From assembly GCF_000169175.1 (NCBI RefSeq), contig NZ_AAWS01000030.1:44428-108427 (forward strand): a DNA stretch of 64,000 bases, in the 5' to 3' direction. A program made the translations under genes and the position numbers. Positions 1 through 8,449 of the stretch are shown here, in pieces. Numbering within the stretch: the first letter of the stretch is position 1; each line of letters starts with the position of its first letter. The notes below the pieces were generated by a model. It saw nothing but the letters and a program-made list of their open reading frames with translations. It made no database searches and was not told where the DNA came from. Origin of the DNA: Microscilla marina ATCC 23134. Its GTDB lineage: Bacteria > Bacteroidota > Bacteroidia > Cytophagales > Microscillaceae.

Positions 1-61
1 AAATCCTGAAAACACCCAAAATAGCATTGTCTACCGGGCGGTTAAAGCGCAAAGTATTCAT
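1..61 (-). CDS. Partial HTTM-like membrane protein (N-terminus only)
   Basis: Reading leftward from the ATG at 61, 20 codons are visible before the window ends: MNTLRFNRPVDNAILGVFRI. The pattern 'RPVDNAILGVFRI' resembles the start of HTTM-domain (vitamin K-dependent gamma-carboxylase-like) membrane proteins, where a short polar lead enters the first membrane helix at a V-F-R-I motif. It follows the imelysin gene on the same strand with a 195-base gap, so it may be the last gene of that operon. The family call rests on these few residues and on my memory that such genes accompany imelysins in Bacteroidetes. Confidence 0.4.
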   Translation of the reverse strand, partial: MNTLRFNRPVDNAILGVFRI

Positions 62-80
62 AGTTTTTTAGCATTGATAG

Positions 81-116
81 GCTCAAGTCCTTAGATGCCG
101 ATGCATAGCGGTGCTT
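81..116 (-). repeat. Short dispersed intergenic repeat, copy 1
   Basis: Read on the minus strand this is GCACCGCTATGCATCGGCAT followed by CTAAGGACTTGAG. It matches the copy at 1574-1608 in the core GCACC-n-TATxCATCGG-ATCTAAGGACTTGAG. The core contains a small inverted repeat (CCG..CGG). It lies in the 195-base gap between the imelysin gene and the partial HTTM-like gene. Confidence 0.7.
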
Positions 117-256
117 CAAGTTTGACGCTGCTCTACAAGCAAAACTTATCGGTTTTATAAGACGTTTATTTTTAGGGTTTTATGAGGTCAATAGATGGAA
201 GCTACTATAGCCCCAAGCTTGGGACTTGTCGCTTGTACCTTGAGGCTATCCAAGCC

Positions 257-1354
257 CTAATCCCCATCATTGTCATTAAACGTCACAATTCCCCCCAAGG
301 CATTCATCATGTCTACCTTGATAAGCACCACCAACTCACGCGCAAGGGCATAAGCTGCCTTTGTCTGCGTTTGGTCGGCACTTACAGCCTCATACAAAGT
401 GGGTTGAATGGCAAGCACCGCCTCTTTGGTTTTGGCAATGTGCGCCACTATACTATTGGCAAGCGATTGCCCACTGCCCGACGCTTTCAGTGCATTGAGA
501 TAATCATCAAAACCATCGCCCGAATCACCCTTAAAAACCATTGTCATCATATCCAGGTTTGCGACCAAATGTGCCAACGAAGTTTTACTACGCCAAGCCT
601 CCGTTTTTTCGGGTTGAGGAGTACCATCTTTGAGCTGCACCCCCAGCGGCGCGCCCAGTTTGGTATTGGCAACAATTTCTGCCGTTTCAATCATTTTATT
701 GGCAAGTGTATTGACTGCATCGTTGCCTCCCTGACTATTTTTAATAAAAGTCTGGAGATAATTGCCCCCGTTGTTTGCCCACTCCTGTGCTACTGCTGTC
801 ACCTGTACTTCAATGTTTTGTGCTGCTGCCCTTACATAAGCCTTTCGGCGAATGGCTTGAGCATCGGTAGTAAACAGGGCAAGCATTTGCTCCAGCGTTT
901 TTTCGCGGTCGAACAACAAAAACTCGATGGTTGGAAACCCCTTAGCGGCAGCCCCTAGTGTAGCCATATATGCTTGATTTAGCGTGATGTCAGCATCGCC
1001 CAGCACACTCTCAATGATGTGAGTACGGGCAGGGTTAAAGTCAATTTTGAGACTGGTTTCCTGCATTTTGATAGGCCCAAAGTTAAAAAAAGCACAGCGT
1101 TCCCATTGCAATGTTGCGGCTTGCCAGGCATTGCGTACCAATTGCAGGTTTTCGGCAGTGGTTTCGGTTTCAAAAGCCTGGGCAGCCTTTACCAAAGTGC
1201 TCATTTCTTGCTGCAAAGCATTCAATTGTGGAACAATGATATTATTCCCCACATTCTCCAGAATGAGCTGACGGTTATAACTTTCTTGTTCTTGTTTAAT
1301 GCAGCCCAGCAAGCCCAATAAGCAATATATATAAAGCAGTGTATTTCTTTTCAT
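257..1354 (-). CDS. Imelysin-family lipoprotein (COG3489-like), variant active motif
   Basis: A 365-residue exported protein. The lipobox LLGC (Cys18) predicts a lipoprotein anchored in the cell envelope. The body is alpha-helical with imelysin (peptidase M75/IrpA) features: an N-terminal helical domain with N-x-W and W-E-R-C segments, then the helix at residues 139-146 where the family motif GxHxxE lies. Here that motif reads G-F-P-T-I-E, so the His is replaced by Pro141 while Glu144 remains. Imelysin-like proteins are iron-regulated envelope proteins; proteolysis is doubtful in most. It is the third gene of an operon after another imelysin and a DUF1111 di-haem protein, matching the recurrent COG3487-3488-3489 order. 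Metal acquisition is an inference from that context. Confidence 0.8.
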   Translation of the reverse strand: MKRNTLLYIYCLLGLLGCIKQEQESYNRQLILENVGNNIIVPQLNALQQEMSTLVKAAQAFETETTAENLQLVRNAWQAATLQWERCAFFNFGPIKMQETSLKIDFNPARTHIIESVLGDADITLNQAYMATLGAAAKGFPTIEFLLFDREKTLEQMLALFTTDAQAIRRKAYVRAAAQNIEVQVTAVAQEWANNGGNYLQTFIKNSQGGNDAVNTLANKMIETAEIVANTKLGAPLGVQLKDGTPQPEKTEAWRSKTSLAHLVANLDMMTMVFKGDSGDGFDDYLNALKASGSGQSLANSIVAHIAKTKEAVLAIQPTLYEAVSADQTQTKAAYALARELVVLIKVDMMNALGGIVTFNDNDGD

Positions 1355-1573
1355 CAGGTTATTTTATAGACTATCAATCGCCCATAGTTTTTTGTTTTTA
1401 TTATATTTGCAAATAGTAGAGTGAAAGAAAGGCAACCATGAGACCTTTTATAAAATGGCTAATTTACCCGTAGCAGCTTCTGTTTGCGGATTTTATAAAT
1501 CACCAAAAATCAAGGTGATATAAAACCACGGAAACTTGTAGAACAGCCTTCAACTTGAAACTTACTGCTTAAA

Positions 1574-1608
1574 GCACCAATATACATCGGTATCTAAGGA
1601 CTTGAGTC
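1574..1608 (+). repeat. Short dispersed intergenic repeat, copy 2
   Basis: GCACCAATATACATCGGTAT followed by CTAAGGACTTGAGTC, in the 278-base gap between the DUF1111 and the downstream imelysin genes. Copy 1 lies on the other side of the same imelysin gene in the opposite orientation, so the gene is bracketed by an inverted pair. Further copies are at 5439, 6393, 7446, 13724 and (degenerate) 58055. Confidence 0.75.
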
Positions 1609-1632
1609 TTTGGTAGCCCAGAGCCCTAAACT

Positions 1633-3039
1633 CTAAAGCGACTCCAAAAACTTAATGACCGCCTGACGGTCACCTTTCGACAATTTCATATAAGCCTCCT
1701 TCGCCTTGACACCCTCGCCACCATGCCAAAGAATAGCCTCTTGTAAATTGCGTGCCCGCCCATCGTGCATAAAATTGGTATGCCCGTTTACCGTTTGTAC
1801 CAAGCCAATGCCCCACAAAGGCGGAGTACGCCATTCATTACCCGTTGCCTCAAAATCAGGGCGATTATCTGCCAGGTCATCGCCCATGTCGTGCAACAAC
1901 AAATCGGTATAAGGGCGAATGACCTGCCCCGACAGTTCTGGAAAGCCCCTAAGAGTACCAGTCGTAAACTTGGGTGTGTGGCAAGTCATACAACCAATTT
2001 TGCGAAACAATGCCTTGCCCTTAAGCACCTCACCATCTTGCCAGTTGCGGCGAGCGGGTACTGCCACCAAATGGTTATAAGCCGTTACCGCGTCCAGGTT
2101 TTCGGCGCTTATCTCAGGGCTACCTCCATTGGGCGCCTGTTGGCAGTTGGTTTGCCCCGAAGTACAGTTTTCGTTAGGAAACAAAGGCGAAGTAATGCCC
2201 ATATCGCCCAGAAAAGCCCCCGCTACTTGTTGTTTTAGCGTAGGTTTGTTGGCTTTCCAGCCAAACCTGCCCAGTGTCTTTTTTTCTTTCACCACATCCC
2301 ACACATAGTTGGGTCTGCCCGACACCCCATCCTTGTTGATGTCATTGGGGTCGGCTTGTGCCAAAATATCTATTTCGTTGATCGCCTGTAGTAGCCCCAA
2401 CCCCGGAATCATAGGTGCCACCCTGGGCGAAAACAATATTTGAGGCGACATAGCCCCATAGCCCAGGTTTTTGAAGGTATACACAGGTTTGCGCAAGGTA
2501 TAGGTTTCGCCGTCGTCAAACTTCCCCGCCACCTCTACATAACTCAGTGCTACATTGCCTTCTGCCTTTACCCCCAATATATGCTTGTTGTTGAGCTGGT
2601 TGCCATAGGTAGGGTCGCCCAGAGGTCCTCCGTGTTCGGTTTGCCCCGGAATGCTCAACCTGATAAGCATAGACTCAAACACCCCACCCGGAGCAGGCGG
2701 TGTACCTCGTCCGTCGTTTACGTGGCACCCTGCACACGACACTGCATTGAATAAAGGCCCTAAGCCATCGCGGGCGGTAGTAGAGGCAGGCGCCGATACC
2801 CAAGGGTTGCGGAAAAAGGAGTTGCCTACAAAAAAATGATCAAAATTTTCATTGCTGAGGTTACGCACCGACTTGTCAAAAGCCTTGGCGCTGCTGGCAA
2901 AAACCGTAGTTTCGCCTCCCGAAAGTTCTTCGTTTTCTTCGGGCATCAACATTTCTGTTTCTGACTGGCAACTGATAAAAACTACGCTACAGTAAGCCAG
3001 TAAACTAAGAAAAAGCGTAAGGAATCTTATATGTGTCAT
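1633..3039 (-). CDS. DUF1111 di-haem cytochrome lipoprotein (COG3488)
   Basis: Encodes 468 residues from the ATG at 3039. This start is preferred because it puts the lipoprotein signal (VVFISC, Cys24) at the N-terminus; an in-frame start at 3084 would add 15 residues before it. There are two c-type haem sites, CAGCH (102-106) and CMTCH (350-354), each preceded by a helix as in the di-haem peroxidase/MauG superfamily. The family is annotated as 'putative thiol oxidoreductase with two cytochrome c haem sites'; its reaction is unproven. Haem attachment implies a periplasmic or outer-membrane location. It lies between two imelysin-type lipoprotein genes on the same strand, so it probably acts with them in redox handling of a metal such as iron. 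Confidence 0.88.
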   Translation of the reverse strand: MTHIRFLTLFLSLLAYCSVVFISCQSETEMLMPEENEELSGGETTVFASSAKAFDKSVRNLSNENFDHFFVGNSFFRNPWVSAPASTTARDGLGPLFNAVSCAGCHVNDGRGTPPAPGGVFESMLIRLSIPGQTEHGGPLGDPTYGNQLNNKHILGVKAEGNVALSYVEVAGKFDDGETYTLRKPVYTFKNLGYGAMSPQILFSPRVAPMIPGLGLLQAINEIDILAQADPNDINKDGVSGRPNYVWDVVKEKKTLGRFGWKANKPTLKQQVAGAFLGDMGITSPLFPNENCTSGQTNCQQAPNGGSPEISAENLDAVTAYNHLVAVPARRNWQDGEVLKGKALFRKIGCMTCHTPKFTTGTLRGFPELSGQVIRPYTDLLLHDMGDDLADNRPDFEATGNEWRTPPLWGIGLVQTVNGHTNFMHDGRARNLQEAILWHGGEGVKAKEAYMKLSKGDRQAVIKFLESL

Positions 3040-3199
3040 TGGTAGGGAATTGGCAGTTATTGAAATCAAAAGCGTAGCCAGCAATTAGCAACAAACAAAA
3101 GTAGTTATTGGGCTTTTGCTATCAAACAAAAAAACGACAGGCTTATACCTGCCAGGGTGTTGAAACCTGGCAGGTACCATTACTTGTTGCTTTATAACC

Positions 3200-4378
3200 T
3201 TATTTCAAAGCGTCAGACGTTTCCAGCGTAAGGTTACCTAAGTTGAGCTTTTGAGCAATCGACTCAATAGAACGGGTTTGGGCTCTCAGAGCCGTGATCG
3301 CCACCTCTACGCGTTGGTTTCCAGCTGTATTGCCTTGGCTTATCTCCTTGTCGAAGGGCGCCTGAATAGCCAGTGTAGCTGCTTTGGTAGCTTCCAGTTC
3401 GGTTTTTATCTGGGCATACAGTTCTTTGTCGACTACTTCTACCAAGGAGGCAATGCCCTTGCCCGTAACACTGCCATAAGTACCCCAGTATACATTATAA
3501 ATTCCCTGGGCATTGGTTACTATATCACGGTGAGTATTATCGCTAAAGCAAGAGTGTTCGTCTTCCTGGTCGTGGTTAAACAAAGCTACCTTCATACGCT
3601 CTCCGGCAAGTTCTGCTTCAGACAAGCTACCCATTCCGGTCAAAATTCTTACTATCGACTTGTTGCCATCTGCTACAAAACTAGTGCGGTAACTGGCACC
3701 CTCTGCCCAGGCATCTCTCACTGTTTTTAAGTCCTCGAGCAATAAATCAATCGTTACGTGCAAATATGTTTTGCGTCGGTCGGCATTGGTAGCCGTAGTA
3801 TAATCAGTAAAAGCACGTTGGCCGGCGTTGCTGTAGTCGCCGCCAGGGTTGGTATCTTGTCCCCACAACAAAAACTCAATGGCGTGGTAGCCAATGCTGA
3901 TATTTTTTTCACCCCCTTTTTCGTTGTTGCCTCTCAATGTAGCAGCATCAATGGTTTGGGTTAAATCATTGATGATACCAGCCGTGGCATTGCCGGCTAC
4001 ATAATCTATAAAGTTTTCGTCCAATGGCCAGGCATTGATCGCCCCCTCCGGACCAGTAGCAGAGTTATCGATAGGCCCTTCGTAAAAACGAAAAACCTCG
4101 GTTTGCCCATAAGGTTCGCGGGCGTCTTTCCAGGCTTGCTTGGCAGCGTCAAACTTGGCTTGGTCGGGGTTGGCTACAAAAGCGTCAATGCTTGTTTTGA
4201 GTGCTACCACCTTGTCGTAGCTATCACTATAGCTCTGGTGAGCTATTTTGGCATAAGTTTCCAATACCTCAGCCACCTGAGTAGCGTCAGGGGTAGGGGG
4301 AGTAGTTTCTTCCTTTTTTTTGCAGGCATTGAGTAACATTACAAATACCAGCAGGGGTAATACTTTAATCAATTGCAT
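3200..4378 (-). CDS. Imelysin-family lipoprotein (IrpA/COG3487-like)
   Basis: A 392-residue lipoprotein (lipobox LNAC, Cys19, followed by KKKEE). It keeps the canonical imelysin motif GxHxxE as G163-Y-H165-A-I-E168, followed by F-L-L-W-G-Q-D. The segment EVFRFYEGPID (residues 94-104) is also typical of the IrpA branch. The family comprises iron-regulated envelope proteins proposed to bind iron in the periplasm. It is the first gene of the operon, with an AAGGA ribosome site eight bases before the ATG and a Bacteroidetes-type promoter upstream (4417-4448). Unlike the third gene of the operon it has an intact His/Glu pair. Confidence 0.9.
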   Translation of the reverse strand: MQLIKVLPLLVFVMLLNACKKKEETTPPTPDATQVAEVLETYAKIAHQSYSDSYDKVVALKTSIDAFVANPDQAKFDAAKQAWKDAREPYGQTEVFRFYEGPIDNSATGPEGAINAWPLDENFIDYVAGNATAGIINDLTQTIDAATLRGNNEKGGEKNISIGYHAIEFLLWGQDTNPGGDYSNAGQRAFTDYTTATNADRRKTYLHVTIDLLLEDLKTVRDAWAEGASYRTSFVADGNKSIVRILTGMGSLSEAELAGERMKVALFNHDQEDEHSCFSDNTHRDIVTNAQGIYNVYWGTYGSVTGKGIASLVEVVDKELYAQIKTELEATKAATLAIQAPFDKEISQGNTAGNQRVEVAITALRAQTRSIESIAQKLNLGNLTLETSDALK

Positions 4379-4416
4379 TGTGCTATCCTTATTTAGACTC
4401 GTTAAAAATAATGCAG

Positions 4417-4448
4417 CAAAGATAGAATTATTTTATTCAAATAATCAA
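4417..4448 (-). promoter_or_regulatory. Candidate promoter of the imelysin operon
   Basis: On the minus strand a TATCTTTG box (4417-4424) fits the Bacteroidetes -7 consensus TAnnTTTG. A TTG lies 21 bases upstream (4446-4448). The box is about 40 bases before the ATG of the first imelysin gene. The DNA around it is AT-rich and partly self-complementary, which would suit a repressor site, but I cannot name the repressor. Confidence 0.45.
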
Positions 4449-4685
4449 TAGCCTGCCGCATTTAGTCCATCATTTACAACCGACCTGAGCGCACATTCAA
4501 TTTGCTCAATTGTGAGAATCAGTCAATTATAATAAAATCATTTCTTGATATTTTTTTTCATCAAGTAAGTGCTTTCACCACTGCACATTGGTAGGAGATC
4601 AAAAAGCTGGTGCAGGGATGCTAAAATTGTATAACAATGGCAGTGCAGAATGCCGACGTATATTGATAAGCTGTGAAGCTATCGG

Positions 4686-4722
4686 CAAAAAAAAACCGCA
4701 GATGTTGGTAACACCCACGGTT
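4686..4722 (-). terminator. Rho-independent terminator of def
   Basis: On the minus strand, AACCG and GGTGTT pair with AACATC and CGGTT around a short loop, and the hairpin is followed by a run of nine T. It lies 27 bases beyond the def stop codon. The rest of the 370-base gap 4379-4748 holds the promoter above and nothing else I recognise. Confidence 0.75.
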
Positions 4723-4748
4723 GGTCAATTCTTTATGATACAGCACAT

Positions 4749-5300
4749 TTATTTTTTTGCCGCAGGAAAACGCATCCTATAATCAACCCGTACATCACCC
4801 TTGCTTATTTTGGTAAGGCGCGACTTGAGCAAACGTTTCTTAAAGCCCGAAAGGTAATCGGTAAACAATACCCCTTCTATATGGTCGTATTCGTGCTGAA
4901 TCACCCTTGCCGCCATACCATCATACTCTGCTTCGTGTTCTTTCCAGTTGAGGTCAAAGTATTTGATACGAATTTTAGGCTGTCGACTTACATTCTCTCT
5001 TATGTCAGGAATACTCAAACAACCTTCTTCAAATACCCATTCGGTACCTTCTTCTTCCAGTATCACCGGGTTAATAAAAGTCATCTTCATGTTTTGTAGC
5101 GCCTCATCCATTGGCTCAGGGTCAATCACAAACAAACGCAGGCTTTTGCCTATTTGCGGAGCTGCCAGCCCCACGCCATGCGCCTCATACATGGTTTCAA
5201 ACATATTTTCTACCAGTTCACTCACATCAGTACCTGGTGCTATTTCCTCGGCTTTTTTTTTCAATACGGGGTCACCGTAAGCCACAATCGGATAAATCAT
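4749..5300 (-). CDS. def: Peptide deformylase
   Basis: A 183-residue cytoplasmic metalloenzyme that removes the formyl group from the N-terminal methionine of new proteins. All three family motifs are intact: GVGLAAPQ (42-49), EGCLS (92-96, metal ligand Cys94) and HEYDH (136-140, ligands His136 and His140, catalytic Glu137). Length is normal for the family. It lies downstream of ruvX on the same strand, an arrangement often seen in Bacteroidetes, although 389 bases of non-coding DNA separate them here, so it may have its own promoter. A terminator follows. Confidence 0.97.
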   Translation of the reverse strand: MIYPIVAYGDPVLKKKAEEIAPGTDVSELVENMFETMYEAHGVGLAAPQIGKSLRLFVIDPEPMDEALQNMKMTFINPVILEEEGTEWVFEEGCLSIPDIRENVSRQPKIRIKYFDLNWKEHEAEYDGMAARVIQHEYDHIEGVLFTDYLSGFKKRLLKSRLTKISKGDVRVDYRMRFPAAKK

Positions 5301-5438
5301 CTTATATCAAAATTTTTATTATTACTTATACTTTAGTCGATAGATTAGTAGTCCATAGTCAATAGTTTTTGTGGTTTGCTTGGCTCTTGTTTGACCGAAA
5401 GTTATGAGGGTGCTTTAGTCCATAGCCCCCACAGGGCA

Positions 5439-5463
5439 AATCCTTAGATGCTGATGTATGTCT
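5439..5463 (-). repeat. Short dispersed repeat, copy 3 (partial), in the def-ruvX gap
   Basis: The 389-base gap 5301-5689 contains no gene. It holds a partial copy of the dispersed repeat (minus strand: ACATCAGCATCTAAGGATT) and, at 5488-5506, a CCGGGATTTATCGGGG hairpin. That hairpin recurs upstream of the IS110 gene (about 22397) and near 22774. Confidence 0.55.
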
Positions 5464-5689
5464 AACCCCCTTGCTGTAATACAATGAAAGTCCGGGATTT
5501 ATCGGGGTGTTTGCCCTTATGAAGAGTAAACAAGCGTGAATTAAATGCTTTTTGAGTGGAAAATCTTATTGACAAAGTTTATTTTCCTGACATAATTCAC
5601 TGATGATCAGTTGGACCCACGTACACTCCTAATTCTTAATTGAAAATTGTAAAAGCCCCGCTTTGCGAACCATCAAACCATTTAAACTA

Positions 5690-6106
5690 TCACAGCTGCA
5701 TTTTCTCCAGGTAAGACTGCAATATTACTACCGCACTCACCTTGTCTATGTTGCCCTTTTCGCGGCGATACTTCTTCGTAGTACCCCCAGCAATCATTGC
5801 ATTGAGGGCTATTTTAGAAGTGAACCGTTCGTCGTGGGTTTCTATGTCCGTGTCCGGGAAATTTTTCTTGAGTAAATTAAGAAAAGCTTCTACGTGTTTG
5901 GTAGCGTGGCTTTCGGTGCCGTCCAATCGCTTGGGCATGCCTACTACAAACAACTCAATGCCTTCTTGCTCGTGGTAGTCTTTCAAAAACTGGATGACAT
6001 CTTTTGAGTGGACAGTGTCTAAGGCAGTAGCAATAATTTTGAGTGGATCAGTCACCGCCAATCCCACTCTTTTGGTTCCATAGTCAATGGCAACAATACG
6101 CGGCAT
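5690..6106 (-). CDS. ruvX: Putative pre-16S rRNA nuclease / Holliday junction resolvase-like (YqgF/RuvX)
   Basis: 138 residues, the usual length. It has an RNase H-like fold with acidic active-site residues: Asp8 in AIDYGTKRVGLA, the Glu/Asp of the THDERFTS segment, and the Asp of KGNIDKVSAVVILQSYL near the C-terminus. The family was proposed as a Holliday-junction resolvase; the E. coli member processes the 5' end of 16S rRNA. Which role applies here cannot be told from sequence. It lies upstream of def. Confidence 0.93.
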   Translation of the reverse strand: MPRIVAIDYGTKRVGLAVTDPLKIIATALDTVHSKDVIQFLKDYHEQEGIELFVVGMPKRLDGTESHATKHVEAFLNLLKKNFPDTDIETHDERFTSKIALNAMIAGGTTKKYRREKGNIDKVSAVVILQSYLEKMQL

Positions 6107-6309
6107 ATCAATAATTTAAGTACTAATGCAGAATTAAATACATTTAATAAATAGACATAATTGTCGTATTATAAACTAACTATATCTGATTGCTTATAGC
6201 TTGTTGCTGCTTAATTTAGACATAAACAACTGTAGGTAATGAGCTACAAGCAGGTTTGAACCAATCATATAAAATCAGCTATGCTTCATAATGATTGGTA
6301 TTGTTTTTT

Positions 6310-6450
6310 TATAGTAAGTACCAAGGTAGCATTAAATATACCTAATGAGTAGGTGTAACTACCTTATGATGAGCAAGTGGCTCTTACTTGTAGCACCGAT
6401 ATACATCGGTATCTAAGGGCTTATAGCTCATTACTTGCTGCTACTTATCA
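6310..6450 (+). repeat. Long copy of the dispersed repeat, copy 4
   Basis: The 451-base gap 6107-6557 carries no gene. Starting near AAGTACCAAGGTAGCATTAA and running through TTATGATGAGCAAG, the dispersed core (6393-6430: GCACCGATATACATCGGTAT, then CTAAGGGCTTATAGC) and TTACTTGCTGC, it aligns over about 130 bases with copy 5 at 7350-7490. A further fragment of the leading part (AAGTACTAATGCAGAATTAA) is at 6119-6138, just upstream of ruvX. Confidence 0.7.
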
Positions 6451-6557
6451 GGTATAAACCTAGTCATTAGGCAAAATTAGACAAATCTCTACTGATTAGC
6501 GCGCGATTCAATAGTTAATTTCATTTATATAACCCTGGAGGGCATAAAATCAAGGGT

Positions 6558-7301
6558 TTAGTTATAGTGATGGCGTTTTTTAAGCATTTGTTTTACCTTT
6601 AGCTCCAGCTGTAATGCCTTGGGAAACAAAATTTGATTTTCTATTTTGGCATGTACCTGCAAGTCCTTTTCCAAAGCCTGTAGCTCCATAAAAAGCACCC
6701 TCAAGTGTAAATGGGCGTTTTGGTCAAGGTAGTAGTTATTGGTAATATCTCTGATGCCCTTCATTTCGTCGTCGTGGGTGTCGTGCTCAATGGCAAGCAA
6801 ATGCACTTGATTTTTCTCCATTTCATAATGCAACTTGCTGGCGTTGTAATGCCCCTGAGAGGCACCCATCAATAGCATAACATATCGGAAAAAAGTATCT
6901 TCTTCTTCGTGGATATGATGAATGAAATCTTCGGTAAATAAAGGAAAGAGTAATTGAAGATCGCGAATAGTATGAGCGTTTCCTATTTTTTGAGGGTCAA
7001 GGTTTTCAATCAACGACGCCATATAAGGCAACTTTTCGTTGATAAACACATAATGGGCGTGACGCAAGTACTCAATCACCAAGTCTGCCGGGTAAGTATT
7101 GAGAGGAAGTTCTTTAGGCTGGTGATGGATAGCCTCAAGGCTACTCACTACCTTTTCTACGTTGAGATTTCTCGCCTTACAAACCTGAGCAAGCGTATCG
7201 TTTGAGTAATTGTAGAACTCAATGCCAAAATAGTGTAATACGGCAGCGTATACATAATTTTCGGTCACTAGTTCGTTTATTTTTTTGGCAACTAACCTCA
7301 T
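6558..7301 (-). CDS. Hemerythrin-like protein with degenerate ScdA_N (DUF542) domain
   Basis: Encodes 247 residues from the ATG at 7301, which has AGGA nine bases upstream. A longer reading would start at a TTG inside the upstream repeat and is rejected. Residues 5-60 resemble the ScdA N-terminal domain (ENYVYAAVLHYFGIEF, then TLAQVC), but the usual Cys pair after the Gly-Ile-Asp-Phe position is replaced by YNYS. The remainder is a His/Glu-rich four-helix hemerythrin domain (HHIHEEED, IEHDTHDDEM, HAKIENQILFP) likely to hold a di-iron site. ScdA/YtfE (RIC) proteins repair iron-sulphur centres after nitrosative or oxidative stress. Without the Cys pair a repair role is less sure, and oxygen or NO sensing is possible. 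Confidence 0.82.
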   Translation of the reverse strand: MRLVAKKINELVTENYVYAAVLHYFGIEFYNYSNDTLAQVCKARNLNVEKVVSSLEAIHHQPKELPLNTYPADLVIEYLRHAHYVFINEKLPYMASLIENLDPQKIGNAHTIRDLQLLFPLFTEDFIHHIHEEEDTFFRYVMLLMGASQGHYNASKLHYEMEKNQVHLLAIEHDTHDDEMKGIRDITNNYYLDQNAHLHLRVLFMELQALEKDLQVHAKIENQILFPKALQLELKVKQMLKKRHHYN

Positions 7302-7349
7302 ATACTTGTTCCTAAATTGTGAGATTGTAAGATGATTGTAATAGATAAA

Positions 7350-7490
7350 GCAAATAAGTACTAATACAGCATTAAATACGGCTAACAAGTAGCTATTGTT
7401 AGCTTATGATGAGTGAGTTAGCCTTATTTTTATTATCGTTAATTATACCAATATGTATTGGCATTCAAGGCTTGTGGCTACTTGCTATAT
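7350..7490 (+). repeat. Long copy of the dispersed repeat, copy 5
   Basis: It begins AAGTACTAATACAGCATTAA, then TAGCTATTG, TTATGATGAGTGAGTTAGC, and the core TACCAATATGTATTGGCATTC-AAGGCTTGTGGCTAC (7446-7480). It aligns over its whole length with 6310-6450. The inverted repeat in the core is kept by compensating changes (CCAATATGTATTGG here, CCGATATACATCGG in copy 4), so the hairpin itself seems to be conserved. It separates the hemerythrin gene from the methyltransferase upstream of it. Confidence 0.72.
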
Positions 7491-7516
7491 AGAAAGTGCT
7501 TAGCAAAAATAAAAAA

Positions 7517-8290
7517 TTAAACCTTTTTACACAAATACACAATTTCTTTAGAAGGCAACGAATACTTTTCTACCAATGCCTTGTCCAGATGCATCACATA
7601 GTCATCTTCTATTACTTCAAAACCACCCTGTTGCAAGCGTATGCCATAGTCGGTACCATACATGCGCACGTGGTCTTCTTGTCCAAAAGCCTTGAAACGC
7701 TCCGATGGACTGATAATGTTAGCATCTTCGTAAGTAAGCTCTAGCCCTTCTGCGATAAAAGGCACTTGAATAATAGCCCAACCACCGGGCTTTAGTACAC
7801 GGTGAATCTCACTCATTGCCTTGATGTCATCGTCTACGTGTTCCATTACGTGGTTGCAAAAAGCCACGTCAAAAGTACTTGCGTCAAAAGGAATGTCATG
7901 TACATCCATTTTTACCTTGGCAAGCGGCGACTCTAAGTCAGCCGTGATATAGTCGAGGTTAGGCATTTTGTCAAACCGTTTGATAAAGCAAGCTTCAGGA
8001 GCAATGTGCAATACCTTGAGTTGATCTTTAAAAAAGTTGGTTTTTTCTTTTAAGTACAAATGCATCAGGCGGTGCCGCTCCAGCGATAAGCAATTGGGGC
8101 ACAAGGCATTGTTTCGTGCCGACTCACCCCTGCCATAAGGCAGAAACTTCTTGAAATTTTTGCTGCATACTGGGCAGTGTACCTTATCTCCCCGGTAAAA
8201 TATGGCCAAAACTTTGAGCGCCAGCGGGCTTATAATTTGTAAATACTTTCTTGGAACTCGTCTAATGATCCAGCTAATGAGTTTTTTCAT
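7517..8290 (-). CDS. Zinc-ribbon class I SAM-dependent methyltransferase
   Basis: Encodes 257 residues from the ATG at 8290; an alternative TTG start lies five codons upstream. A basic N-terminal helix leads to a Cys4 zinc ribbon (CPVC near residue 40, CPNC near 65). A Rossmann methyltransferase domain of the Methyltransf_11 type follows: VLHIAPE as motif I, DYITADLE, then FDVAFCNHVMEHVDDD and RVLKPGGWAIIQVP. The substrate is unknown. Proteins of this layout are often found near cell-surface polysaccharide genes, and an RmlD-like gene lies next to it in the opposite direction. Confidence 0.82.
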   Translation of the reverse strand: MKKLISWIIRRVPRKYLQIISPLALKVLAIFYRGDKVHCPVCSKNFKKFLPYGRGESARNNALCPNCLSLERHRLMHLYLKEKTNFFKDQLKVLHIAPEACFIKRFDKMPNLDYITADLESPLAKVKMDVHDIPFDASTFDVAFCNHVMEHVDDDIKAMSEIHRVLKPGGWAIIQVPFIAEGLELTYEDANIISPSERFKAFGQEDHVRMYGTDYGIRLQQGGFEVIEDDYVMHLDKALVEKYSLPSKEIVYLCKKV

Positions 8291-8385
8291 GAAGGTCAAA
8301 ATCAAATGTAATTACAAAGCTACGGCTAAAGTCTGAAAAAATGAAGCAAACAAAATACACAAGTGACTTCTGCCAACGATAAAAG

Positions 8386-8415
8386 TTGTATTTAGAGTAC
8401 TTATTGGTAGCTTTG
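8386..8415 (+). promoter_or_regulatory. Promoter of the RmlD-like gene
   Basis: TTG (8386-8388), a 19-base spacer, and TAGCTTTG (8408-8415) match the Bacteroidetes -33/-7 consensus closely. The predicted transcript start is about 30 bases before the ATG at 8450. Confidence 0.6.
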
Positions 8416-8449
8416 TACCTGATTTGCTATTCTCAAAAACATTTTAAAA

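Noticed and set aside
182..958. 258-codon plus-strand open frame opposite the imelysin gene
   Set aside because: It lies antisense to a clear imelysin gene, is rich in Cys, His and Ile codons produced by the reverse frame, and shows no motif.
4400..4460. Fur box upstream of the imelysin operon
   Set aside because: The AT-rich, partly palindromic text is suggestive but does not match the GATAATGATAATCATTATC pattern well enough to name.
4588..4782. 64-codon plus-strand frame overlapping the def terminator and the def 3' end
   Set aside because: It crosses a strong opposite-strand terminator and the coding end of def, and has no ribosome site or recognisable features.
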